Shown here: piece after piece, positions 54,849-62,563 of the stretch
How positions within the stretch are numbered: the stretch's first letter is position 1
How the letters are laid out: the number at the start of each line of letters is the position of its first letter
Origin: Prochlorococcus sp. AG-418-M08
Lineage (GTDB): Bacteria; Cyanobacteriota; Cyanobacteriia; PCC-6307; Cyanobiaceae
Assembly (NCBI GenBank): GCA_003213955.1
Contig: QCMG01000003.1
Location: forward strand, 99,532-163,531
Direction of reading: 5' to 3'
Length of the DNA: 64,000 bases
The notes under the pieces: model-generated
The model's database searches: none
The model's input: only the letters and a program-made list of their open reading frames with translations
Told to the model about the DNA's origin: nothing
Position numbers and translations under genes: made by a program

Positions 54849-56435
54849 TTATAAAGTCACCGGATCAGAACTAGTAATACCATCAACTTTAAGAATTGAT
54901 TCAAGTAACTTTGTAGGGATAGGATCATCAATACTTAAAACCATAACAGCCTCTCCCCTAACAATTTTTCTTCCAACTTGCATAGAAGCAATATTGACAT
55001 TATGGTCACCCAGTAGAGAACCTAATTTCCCAATAATACCTGGCATATCTCTGTGCCTTGTTATTAGCATAAATCTGCTTGGAGAAACATTAACTGGATA
55101 TTGATCAATGCTAATTATTCTCAATTCACCATCAGCAAAAATACTTCCTGCAACACTATGCTCCCCATTATCTCCATATGTAGTTAATTGAAGTGAACCG
55201 CTAGCAAATTCAGGTCTAGCCTCATCTTTACTTTCAACTACAGAAATACCTCTAGATTCTGCTTCAAGAGAAGCGTTAACATAATTTATTCGATCACCAA
55301 GAGCTCTACTTAGAAGACCTTTCAAACTAGCTATGATTAAAGGCTGAGAAGGGTGCTGTACGAATTCACCTTGAAGCCTCACCTCTAACTTTTGAATTTG
55401 TCCTCCAGAAAGTTGGCTAATTAAAAGTCCTATTGTTTCAGCTAACTGTAAATGAGGTTTAAGGCTATCCATGATATCAGGACTTAAACCCGGTATATTT
55501 ACTGCTGTTCGTGCAGAAAGTCCCAGAAGAACATCTCTTATCTGCTCTGCAACATCTACTGCAACATTCTCCTGGGCCTCTCTTGTTGATGCTCCTAAAT
55601 GAGGAGTAAGAATTAAATTTTTTTCAACCTTGAGTAATGGTGAATTAGAGTCTAAAGGCTCTTGAGAAAATACATCAATAGCAGCACCCCCAATTAATGA
55701 ATTATTAAGCGCTTTAGCTAAAGCTTCTTCATCAATTATTCCACCTCGGGCGCAGTTTATTAATTTTGCATTATTTTTCATACTTTCTAGCACCTTCATG
55801 TCTACTAAGTTTTCTGTTTCTGAATTCCTCGGTAAATGTAAAGTTACGTAATCAGATTCAGCAAATAATGTTTTCAGTTCAGACAATGTGACCTGTAATT
55901 GTTTTGCTCTTTCTGAGGAAACAAATGGGTCATATCCATGTACATCCATTCCTAAAGCATTAGCAACTTTTGCGACATGAGTTCCTATTTTTCCTAAACC
56001 TACAACACCTAACTTTTTCTTAAAAAGTTCGTTACCAACAAACTTTTTTCTTTCCCATTTACCTAAAAAAGTACTACTGTTAGCAATTGGAATATTTCTA
56101 GATAAAGCCAGCATCATTGCAATTGTATGCTCAGCTGCAGCTATGGTATTACCTCCTGGAGAATTAACAACAAGTACTCCCTTTTGAGTAGCAGCCTTTA
56201 CATCTACATTATCTACCCCTACTCCAGCTCTACCAATTATTCTTAGTTTCTTAGAAGAATTAATAATATCTCCTGTTACTTGAGTCCCAGAACGTATCAT
56301 AAGAGCATCATAATCATTGATAATAGATGTCAGTTCAGAGTTAGAGATCCCTATTCTCTGATCAACTTGAGCGACTTGGGAAAGAATATCTATCCCAGTT
56401 TGATCAATTGGGTCGGTAATTAGAACTTTTGTCAT
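54849..56435 (-). CDS. serA: D-3-phosphoglycerate dehydrogenase
   Basis: First step of serine synthesis. 528 residues: substrate domain, a Rossmann NAD domain with VVGLGKIGTHVAK, LINCARGGIIDE, then SQEPLDSNSPL and LTPHLGASTREAQ containing the catalytic His, an intervening ASB domain, and a C-terminal ACT domain (LMLITRHRDMPGIIGKLGSLL). The long form with an ACT domain implies feedback control. It is followed by prmA on the same strand. Confidence 0.97.
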   Translation of the reverse strand: MTKVLITDPIDQTGIDILSQVAQVDQRIGISNSELTSIINDYDALMIRSGTQVTGDIINSSKKLRIIGRAGVGVDNVDVKAATQKGVLVVNSPGGNTIAAAEHTIAMMLALSRNIPIANSSTFLGKWERKKFVGNELFKKKLGVVGLGKIGTHVAKVANALGMDVHGYDPFVSSERAKQLQVTLSELKTLFAESDYVTLHLPRNSETENLVDMKVLESMKNNAKLINCARGGIIDEEALAKALNNSLIGGAAIDVFSQEPLDSNSPLLKVEKNLILTPHLGASTREAQENVAVDVAEQIRDVLLGLSARTAVNIPGLSPDIMDSLKPHLQLAETIGLLISQLSGGQIQKLEVRLQGEFVQHPSQPLIIASLKGLLSRALGDRINYVNASLEAESRGISVVESKDEARPEFASGSLQLTTYGDNGEHSVAGSIFADGELRIISIDQYPVNVSPSRFMLITRHRDMPGIIGKLGSLLGDHNVNIASMQVGRKIVRGEAVMVLSIDDPIPTKLLESILKVDGITSSDPVTL

Positions 56436-56536
56436 TTAAAGAATTGTTCTTTAATTTTTTACTTTAACTTAATCTATAGTAGACATATCATGTTTTTTTA
56501 ATTTGAATCAACAAACCAACATTTGAGGAATGAAAA

Positions 56537-57103
56537 TTGACTAAAAGTATAGTTATATTTAATGAGCTAGAAAAATGCCTTGATCTACTAAATGTTTTTA
56601 AAGAAAAGTCAGTATTTCTATCAGAATCTTTATTAATTTTGCCATCTAAAGAAAAAATAACTCCTGATCAACGCAAATTATTAGATTTATCCTCAAATAG
56701 TTTCTTTAGATCTGAAGAAATAGAAAATATAAGAGTCCTAAATCCAAAACTTGATAGAAAGATAAGGCAGAAAAATATGCGCACATGGCTAATGCCCTTC
56801 GGATTTATAGCAGGAATAGCATTTTCAAATATGACGAACTTATCTACCTTTAGCTTCCTTGGTTTAAATAATATAGGAGAAACCTTTATGGGGGGTCTCT
56901 TGGGTATGGGTTCGGGATATTTAGGTAGCGTTGTATCTTCAGCAAGTATCAACCTGAATAGAAATAAAGAGTTGAGATCAGTTATTGATTTGAACAATGA
57001 AGGTAAATGGCTTATTCTTCTTGAAAATCAAATAGGAACTGAATTACCTTGGGCATTAATAAAGCAATCAGAGCCTAAAGATATAATTTTTTTAGAAGGC
57101 TAA
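56537..57103 (+). CDS. conserved membrane-associated protein, unknown
   Basis: 188 residues. An N-terminal soluble region (1-80, charged, rich in Lys, Leu and Ser) precedes two hydrophobic segments (about 84-110 and 114-140, glycine-rich ETFMGGLLGMGSGYLGSV), then a soluble tail ending GTELPWALIKQSEPKDIIF. No family is recognised. The start is a TTG at 56537. The stop is directly followed by the ATG of the S4-domain gene, so the two are coupled. Confidence 0.7.
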   Translation: MTKSIVIFNELEKCLDLLNVFKEKSVFLSESLLILPSKEKITPDQRKLLDLSSNSFFRSEEIENIRVLNPKLDRKIRQKNMRTWLMPFGFIAGIAFSNMTNLSTFSFLGLNNIGETFMGGLLGMGSGYLGSVVSSASINLNRNKELRSVIDLNNEGKWLILLENQIGTELPWALIKQSEPKDIIFLEG

Positions 57104-57895
57104 ATGATTGACTTAAAAGAATTATTAATAAATTCAAATTACAAAAAAGAAATTGAAGAATTAATAAATATTTCTAATTTATCTTTAAAACATTGGCAGA
57201 CATATTGGACAGGATTTAATTCAACATATGTATGTGAAGAAATTTTGAAAGAATTTAATAATTTAAATGATTTTAAATTTTTTGTTTTTGGAGGATATGC
57301 CTCAGCTCAGAGATCCAAAATTGCATGTTTCAGAGAAGAAAATATCCCAGAGAAAAATGAGCTTATAAGCAATTTCCCGGCTAAAGGCATTCAAATAAAC
57401 GGTAATTTTTTATTTGATAATGCAACTCAAGATGATTTCAGAACATTATTAGTAGATAATGGACTAATTGAAGAAAAAATTGGCGACATATGGACGACTG
57501 GAGATAGAGGTGCACAAGGAATAGTAGATGATTTAAAAATTGAATTTTTAAATGAAAAAAGTTTTTATCTTAGGGATGTAAAAGTAAAAATAAAAATAGT
57601 TGAGTTAGAAGAATTAAAAATACCAGTAGGGAGATTAAAAAAGATCATTAATACTGTAGAGGCTTCAAAAAGATTAGATGCAATAGCTTCAGCAGGCTTC
57701 AGAATTTCTAGGAATAAAATTTTGGAAAGATTAGAAAATGGGATGCTTAAATTAAATGGTAAAACTGTAAAAAAAGGTACTATTAGTTTAAAAGTTGGTG
57801 ACAAACTTCAGCTTGATAACAGAGGTTTTATTGAAATTCTGGATTTAGAAATAACTAAAAGAGAGCGATGGAAAATTAAATTACTTAGAAAATGA
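57104..57895 (+). CDS. S4-domain RNA-binding protein (YlmH/photosystem II S4 family)
   Basis: 263 residues: an N-terminal YlmH-like domain with FVFGGYASAQRSKIACF, GDIWTTGDRGAQGIV and a conserved EASKRLDAIASAGFRISRNK segment leading into an S4 RNA-binding domain (about 190-250, LENGMLKLNGKTVKKGTISLKVGD). In cyanobacteria and plants this family is annotated as photosystem II S4-domain protein; in Firmicutes YlmH is tied to ribosome rescue and division. RNA binding is secure, the precise role not. Coupled to the upstream membrane protein. Confidence 0.88.
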   Translation: MIDLKELLINSNYKKEIEELINISNLSLKHWQTYWTGFNSTYVCEEILKEFNNLNDFKFFVFGGYASAQRSKIACFREENIPEKNELISNFPAKGIQINGNFLFDNATQDDFRTLLVDNGLIEEKIGDIWTTGDRGAQGIVDDLKIEFLNEKSFYLRDVKVKIKIVELEELKIPVGRLKKIINTVEASKRLDAIASAGFRISRNKILERLENGMLKLNGKTVKKGTISLKVGDKLQLDNRGFIEILDLEITKRERWKIKLLRK

Positions 57896-57923
57896 ATCCT
57901 TAAGCTGCTATTTTCATATAAGG

Positions 57924-57945
57924 AGGTCAAAATCTTGACTTTTTC
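57924..57945 (+). terminator. weak intrinsic terminator after the S4-domain gene
   Basis: AGGTCAA/TTGACTT forms a 7-bp stem with one G-T pair and loop AATC, followed by TTTTTCT. It lies 29 bases beyond the stop codon and just before tRNA-Val. Confidence 0.35.
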
Positions 57946-57950
57946 TAAAA

Positions 57951-58022
57951 GGGCGATTAGCTCAGTGGTAGAGCATTACCTCGACAAGGTAGTGGTCACT
58001 GGTTCGAATCCAGTATCGCCCA
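57951..58022 (+). tRNA. tRNA-Val (GAC)
   Basis: 72-base cloverleaf: acceptor GGGCGAT/ATCGCCC, D arm GCTCAGTGGTAGAGC, anticodon stem TTACC/GGTAG with loop TCGACAA (anticodon GAC), T arm CTGGTTCGAATCCAG, discriminator A. CCA is not encoded. Unusually, position 33 is C rather than the near-universal T. Confidence 0.93.
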
Positions 58023-58086
58023 TTAAATCTTGTTGAATACAGTAAGATCCACAAAAAATACTTTCATTTTTTAGATTAATCAAAAA

Positions 58087-58698
58087 ATGAAACTTAACCA
58101 AATAATAAACCTCCACAAAGGATTAACGGTATTTGTTGTCGCAGGACTAATGATGTTTTATCAAAATTATTCAATAGCTGCATGGGTATATTTATCTTTG
58201 CATGGAACATATGGAATACTTTGGTTATTAAAAGAAAAAATATTTCCAGATCCATATTTTAAAGAAAAAATAAATTTCATAACTTCAATTACCGGGTTTA
58301 TTTTCCTTGGCAGTTACTGGATAGCACCATTTATTCTCATCTCCTCTCAAAAGTCAGTCTCTAGTGCTGTTATTGCAGCCTCTATTTCCATAAATATTTT
58401 TGGTGTTTTTCTCCACTTTGCAAGTGATGCTCAAAAATATTTCACCCTTAGAATCCAAAAAGATCTCATTACAGATGGATTTTTTAAAAAAATAAGAAAT
58501 ACTAATTACTTGGGAGAAATATTAATTTATTTATCCTTCGCGATTCTTTCAATGAGTTACATACCTTTTGTAATTCTTGCTTTATTTTTCTTTGTAGTCT
58601 TTCTACCAAGAATGATCAAAAAGGATAAATCCCTCACTAAATATTCTTCATTCAAGGAATATAAGCAAATAACCGGTTTTCTTTTTCCTAAAATTTGA
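58087..58698 (+). CDS. integral membrane protein, steroid 5-alpha-reductase/ICMT-like
   Basis: 203 residues with about five hydrophobic helices. The segment DGFFKKIRNTNYLGEILIYLSF near 150-172 resembles the (H/N)-P/T-N-Y-x-G-E motif of DUF1295, steroid-reductase-like and isoprenylcysteine methyltransferase-like membrane enzymes, where it contributes to cofactor binding. The substrate is unknown. Its TGA overlaps the ATG of the next gene (TGATG). Confidence 0.65.
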   Translation: MKLNQIINLHKGLTVFVVAGLMMFYQNYSIAAWVYLSLHGTYGILWLLKEKIFPDPYFKEKINFITSITGFIFLGSYWIAPFILISSQKSVSSAVIAASISINIFGVFLHFASDAQKYFTLRIQKDLITDGFFKKIRNTNYLGEILIYLSFAILSMSYIPFVILALFFFVVFLPRMIKKDKSLTKYSSFKEYKQITGFLFPKI

Positions 58699-59249
58699 TG
58701 CCTAAAAACAATATTCCAATGTGGAGGCAAGAATTAAAATCTGCTAGAAAAAAAGAAGGTAAATCTCCTTTAAACAGGTGGATTCAGCTTTCTACGGTTA
58801 CTAGGAATAATGAACCTAGAATAAGAACAGTTGTTTTTAGAGGATGGGAAAAAGAAAGCTCAATGCTTATTTTCACTGATAGTAGAAGCGATAAGATCAA
58901 ACATTTAAAAAACAACTCCAATGCAGAAGTTTTATGGCTTTTTTTAAGAAGTAAATATCAATTCAGATTTAAAGGAAAAATGAAAGAACTGGAATCAAAC
59001 ACTAAGTATTGGGATTCATTATCCGATAAATCAAAAGCAACTTGGTTTTGGCAACATCCTGGCAAGGAAATTAAAAATAATCTTCAAACTTTTAAAAAAG
59101 TTCCTATTAATTTAAATAAACCAACAAGTTTTGTAGTAATTGAATTTGAAATTTATTCTGTGGATCTTCTTAAATTAGTCACCCCTATTCACAAAAGATA
59201 TATTTGGAATAAAGAAAATAATTGGCAAAAAATAGAAGTTAATCCATAA
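58698..59249 (+). CDS. pyridoxamine 5'-phosphate oxidase-like flavin protein
   Basis: 183 residues from the ATG at 58698 (a TTG one codon upstream is in frame). The split-barrel FMN-binding pattern is seen: RWIQLSTVTRNNEPRIRTVVFRGW, LIFTDSRSDKIKHLKNN, AEVLWLFLRSKYQFRFKG, and the DKSKATWFWQHPGK segment typical of the Alr4036-like subgroup. It lacks the C-terminal dimerisation region of true PdxH, so vitamin B6 synthesis is not implied. Coupled to the upstream membrane protein. Confidence 0.8.
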   Translation: MPKNNIPMWRQELKSARKKEGKSPLNRWIQLSTVTRNNEPRIRTVVFRGWEKESSMLIFTDSRSDKIKHLKNNSNAEVLWLFLRSKYQFRFKGKMKELESNTKYWDSLSDKSKATWFWQHPGKEIKNNLQTFKKVPINLNKPTSFVVIEFEIYSVDLLKLVTPIHKRYIWNKENNWQKIEVNP

Positions 59250-59324
59250 AATATTTCTAAATTGTTTATTTAGGTTGAAAAAATTATATGAATCGGTCAG
59301 TTTTATAGAAGAAACATCATAGGT

Positions 59325-59492
59325 ATGAATTTCTCAGAAATTCCTGAAAATCCTTTTATCTTTTTATCTTGGGTTACAGCTCTTGGATTATTTTTAAGTT
59401 TAACTGAGGCAACTATTAAAATTAAATTTGAAAAAATAAGTACTTTTAGAAAAAGACAAGCATTAATAAATAGTCTGTACCCCAAAATTTAG
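59325..59492 (+). CDS. 55-residue single-helix protein, unknown
   Basis: The ATG at 59325 opens 55 codons: MNFSEIPENPFIFLSWV, one hydrophobic segment (about 10-27), a Lys-rich amphipathic part (IKIKFEKISTFRKRQAL) and a short end. Its TAG (59490-59492) overlaps the stop of the converging doxX gene. Composition and packing fit a real small membrane protein of a cyanobacterial genome; no family is recognised. Confidence 0.5.
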   Translation: MNFSEIPENPFIFLSWVTALGLFLSLTEATIKIKFEKISTFRKRQALINSLYPKI

Positions 59493-60052
59493 TTAGAAGT
59501 GTCTGACAGCAAATTTGCTTGTAAAAATTGGAAAATTCCTCCTTTACTCGAATTTTCTTCTTTAGTGATAATTTTTTTATTACTTAATTTTGGATTAATT
59601 GATGACTGACCTACTTCTTCCTCTTCTGATTCTGATCTGAGTATTCTAATTATGACTTCATCAATAGAGAAATCCCCCGGACCTGTAAGCGCAATGGAAG
59701 TTGCAGATGCAAAATAAAGTAGTAGAAGTTCTAATAAGAAAATATTAAATCCAGATGTAACTAAGGCGTGATATATAGCAACTGAAATAGTTCCTACAAT
59801 AGCCAAAGCACCAAATCTTGTAGCTAAACCTAAAATAAGCAACCAGCTTCCCCCAATCTCTGAGAATGCCGCAATATAAGACAAAAAAATTGGGAAAGGT
59901 AAGTGCAATGGTCTCACAAAAGCATCAGCGAAATTTTCTATATTTGCTAACTTTTCAAACCCATGATGAATTAAAACTGTACCAGTAATAACTCTCAAAA
60001 TTAGTAAAGCCGTATCTTTACTGAATGATTTTGTAAGAATTGTTGAAAGCAC
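59489..60052 (-). CDS. DoxX-family membrane protein
   Basis: 187 residues with about four hydrophobic segments. Seen: LRVITGTVLIHHGFEKLANI near 18-37, PFPIFLSYIAAFSEIGGSWLLILGLATRFGA, and LYFASATSIALTGPGDFSID, the DoxX/DUF417-like conserved segments. The C-terminal ~45 residues are charged and cytosolic. DoxX proteins are linked to redox and thiol stress in some bacteria; the role here is unknown. The start is a GTG at 60052. Confidence 0.85.
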   Translation of the reverse strand: MLSTILTKSFSKDTALLILRVITGTVLIHHGFEKLANIENFADAFVRPLHLPFPIFLSYIAAFSEIGGSWLLILGLATRFGALAIVGTISVAIYHALVTSGFNIFLLELLLLYFASATSIALTGPGDFSIDEVIIRILRSESEEEEVGQSSINPKLSNKKIITKEENSSKGGIFQFLQANLLSDTSN

Positions 60053-60216
60053 TATTAGTTGTATTACTTAAGTAAAAATAACTAGTCACAGTTTCCATCG
60101 TGGATCAAACCATAAAACTAATCTTTAATTAAGTATTTATACCTAAAAATTAAAAGCCTTAAAGTTTAACAATTTCTTGAAATTATTAAATTACAAATAA
60201 AATTTGCTTTAATGTA

Positions 60217-61353
60217 TCAATTTTGAAAAATATATTGATTAATTTTTGGGATATTCTCCTTGAACTTAAAGAAACCTTTCCTAGCAAATTGCCATGAAAA
60301 TAAGTCCTCATCTCTTACTAAGTTAAAGATCACTTTATCATTTATGTGCTTAAAGTTTTTTATAAAATCGTTATTATCCCCAACTCCAGGATAAATCATA
60401 TCTAACTGATTAATATTTTCAAATTTTTCGTTAAGTATTTGAGGTCTAATCTGTATAACGTTATCAAATTTTTTTACAAATTCAGAAACTATAGATTGTT
60501 TGAAACTGAGAACTGATTCAGATAATTTTACTTTTCTTTGTTCATTGCCTAGAAGGATAATAAATATATTTTTATAATTTCCAAAAATATTTTTTAGAGT
60601 TGCAGCATGTAAGTCGTTTTCAAATAATATTAAATTTTCTGATTTTGGGTCCATATTGCTTTCATAAATCTGATCTTCAAAAGGAATTTGATTCGATTCT
60701 TCCAAAAATAGTTGCTTATTGTTTATTTTTTCTACATTAAACCTGTTATTTGAAAATTTCCTGAGATTTTCTGGAGAAAAAAGATATTGCTTACCTTTAG
60801 TTTGTAATCCTGCAACCCATCGCCAACTTAAAAGGTTGGAAGCAGCATCTCCATCATAAAGATGTTTAAAGAAAAAAGTTGCACCTAATTGCCAAGGCAG
60901 TTCTAAATTAAATATCCAAGTACTAGCAAACCACATCCTTGTATGGTTATGTAAATAGTTATAGGTTTTTAACTCATTAACCCATGAATTAAAAAAACCT
61001 AATTCAGTATTTCCATTTATTGCTTTTTTATAAGTTCCATGATCATATTTGTAATCTTTTTCTGCAATAAAATTACACCAAACTCTTGGTCTGTTTTCCA
61101 ACCAGCCCCTCCAATAAATTCTCCAATAAATCTCTTCTATAAATTTATTAACCTTTTGAGATTTATAGTTGTTTTTAACTTCCTTGATTAATTCAAATTC
61201 TAATAAAATCCTATGTGAGATATAAGGCGATAATTTTGAAACGGAACTTTCATTAGTTGGCCCATAATCAAAATTGCGAAATTTTTCATAGTTTTTGATT
61301 TTGTTTTCAAAAAAATCTACCCACTGTTCTTGTGCCTTAAAAGATGATGACAT
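60217..61353 (-). CDS. photolyase/cryptochrome-like protein with permuted domain order
   Basis: 378 residues. Residues 30-200 match the FAD-binding helical domain of photolyases: SKLSPYISHRI (39-49), FIEEIYWRIYWRGW, YNYLHNHTRMWFAS (131-144) and HLYDGDAASNLLSWRWVAG (164-182), i.e. the H-N-x-x-R-M and D-G-D-x-A-x-N...W-x-W motifs. An alpha/beta segment follows rather than precedes it: LILFENDLHAATL (251-263) resembles the N-terminal W-F-R-x-D-L-R strand of normal photolyases. The usual G-T-D-x-x-P-Y-F segment is replaced by TKGKQYLFSPENL. DNA repair, light sensing or another flavin role is open. Confidence 0.75.
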   Translation of the reverse strand: MSSSFKAQEQWVDFFENKIKNYEKFRNFDYGPTNESSVSKLSPYISHRILLEFELIKEVKNNYKSQKVNKFIEEIYWRIYWRGWLENRPRVWCNFIAEKDYKYDHGTYKKAINGNTELGFFNSWVNELKTYNYLHNHTRMWFASTWIFNLELPWQLGATFFFKHLYDGDAASNLLSWRWVAGLQTKGKQYLFSPENLRKFSNNRFNVEKINNKQLFLEESNQIPFEDQIYESNMDPKSENLILFENDLHAATLKNIFGNYKNIFIILLGNEQRKVKLSESVLSFKQSIVSEFVKKFDNVIQIRPQILNEKFENINQLDMIYPGVGDNNDFIKNFKHINDKVIFNLVRDEDLFSWQFARKGFFKFKENIPKINQYIFQN

Positions 61354-61474
61354 TTTTTAACTATGCTAAAAAATTTTTTTCTATTTTGAATTATTTAACT
61401 AGTTAAAAAATTCTACAGTGATTTCTCCATACCTTAAGAGGCCTAAAAAACTTCTTTTGAAAAAATAGCTTAAT

Positions 61475-61504
61475 TAAGTATTTAATTTAAACATTAAATA
61501 CTTA
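61475..61504. repeat. 12-bp inverted repeat, 6-base loop
   Basis: TAAGTATTTAAT (61475-61486) and ATTAAATACTTA (61493-61504) are perfect reverse complements separated by TTAAAC. No T-run follows on either strand. Possible operator or RNA hairpin. Confidence 0.5.
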
Positions 61505-61547
61505 CATTTTATACATCTCAAGGGGGTTCTTCATAGGAGAATATTTT

Positions 61548-61568
61548 ATGAGTAAATCAATTTTTTAG
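61548..61568 (+). CDS. possible six-codon leader ORF (MSKSIF)
   Basis: ATG AGT AAA TCA ATT TTT TAG is preceded at optimal spacing by AGGAG (61535-61539), stronger than most ribosome sites in this window. TAGGAG (61534-61539) is complementary to CTCCTA (61569-61574), directly after the stop. It lies 88 bases before the ligase-like gene. It may be a leader peptide or a chance arrangement. Confidence 0.25.
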   Translation: MSKSIF

Positions 61569-61656
61569 CTCCTAAAAGTTTATTTTTTCTATAAATTTTT
61601 AAATTTAAATAAAAATTCTTCTCAAAAAATATTTTCAAAATTATTCCAGAAATTTT

Positions 61657-62406
61657 ATGGGTTCATTACTAGAAAAAAATGTTAAATATCTTGATGAACA
61701 ATATCGAATAGGAAATGCACTTATCTCTGATAAAGCATTTGATCAACTGGAAAGGAACTTACTTCGCACAGATCCTCAATTGGATTACTTTAGTAAAAAA
61801 AGTAATTTATTATTACCCTTATTGGCAGAAGGTAACTATAAAGAGTTTTTAGCGAACTTATTAGAAAATACAAGATTAAGTATTGAACCAAAAATTGCTG
61901 GTTGCGCTATTGCAATTAAATATATTAATGGCAAGTTTAATAAAGCCATTACAAAAAAAGGATTTGATGTCTCAAGCAAGATTAAAAAGATTAAAAATGT
62001 CCCCAGTAACATTCCTATCAAACGAGATTTTCAAGTTAGAGGTGAGCTTTACATCCCAAACAAAACTTCCTATTTTTCAAAAAAACTTACAAGTGAATTC
62101 CTCAAAAATAAAAAAAGGATTACAGAAAGTTTCAGCTTTTGCTGTTTCCAGATACTTAATGGAAGACTTAATCAGTATGAAACCCTTAACTATCTTAAAA
62201 AATGTGGTTTTATCACCCCAGAAAGTTATTTCACAAATTTTACAAGCCAAGTCGAGTTATTTAGAAAAAGATGGCTAGATGAAAAAATATTTTCTAAATA
62301 CCCAACTGATGGGATTGTTATCAAAATAAATAGTAGAAAATTGCAATTACTTAGAGAAACAAATATTTCGAAATATAGTGAATGGCAATACGCAATTAAA
62401 AAATAA
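61657..62406 (+). CDS. stand-alone NAD+-DNA-ligase-like adenylation domain
   Basis: 249 residues corresponding only to domains Ia and 1 of LigA. An Ia-like YLDEQYRIGNALISDKAFDQ (11-30, NMN/NAD recognition helices) precedes nucleotidyltransferase motifs: EPKIAG with Lys79 (normally K-x-D-G, here Asp is Ala81), RGELYIP (Glu130), TDGIVIKIN (217-225), and EWQYAIK near the end. The OB, zinc-finger, HhH and BRCT domains of LigA are missing; the frame stops cleanly at TAA. It could be an adenylation-only enzyme, a regulator, or a relic. An ordinary ATG start at 61657. Confidence 0.75.
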   Translation: MGSLLEKNVKYLDEQYRIGNALISDKAFDQLERNLLRTDPQLDYFSKKSNLLLPLLAEGNYKEFLANLLENTRLSIEPKIAGCAIAIKYINGKFNKAITKKGFDVSSKIKKIKNVPSNIPIKRDFQVRGELYIPNKTSYFSKKLTSEFLKNKKRITESFSFCCFQILNGRLNQYETLNYLKKCGFITPESYFTNFTSQVELFRKRWLDEKIFSKYPTDGIVIKINSRKLQLLRETNISKYSEWQYAIKK

Positions 62407-62468
62407 ATTTAATTCTGATAAAGAATCAATATAAATTTTTTAATTAATTTAAAAATTAGTGTGTGACA

Positions 62469-62498
62469 AAATACTCACGAAAGCTTTTATGAGTATTT
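62469..62498. repeat. 9-bp inverted repeat in the ligase-like/SDR spacer
   Basis: AAATACTCA (62469-62477) and TGAGTATTT (62490-62498) are perfect reverse complements with a 12-base spacer that itself contains AAAGCTTT. No T-run follows. It could be a weak transcription barrier or an operator for the SDR gene. Confidence 0.35.
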
Positions 62499-62563
62499 AC
62501 GATAAATTCTATGAAAACTTTATTATTTACTAAGCTTAAACAAACTAAGTAAGATTGCAGAAA

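Larger units (their letters stand above)
61354..61656. other. 303-base structured spacer between the photolyase-like and ligase-like genes
   Basis: Divergent promoter region, very AT-rich. It holds a perfect 12-bp inverted repeat with a 6-base loop (61475-61504), and a six-codon ORF with a good ribosome binding site whose AGGAG can pair with a CTCCT just after its stop (61534-61574). No larger gene is visible. Confidence 0.6.

Noticed and set aside
54826..55104. 92-codon plus-strand ORF across the prmA/serA junction
   Set aside because: Antisense to the conserved ACT domain end of serA.
61883..62278. 131-codon plus-strand ORF in another frame of the ligase-like gene
   Set aside because: Overlaps the frame with ligase motifs; it has none itself. 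It does not indicate a frameshift, since the main frame is continuous.
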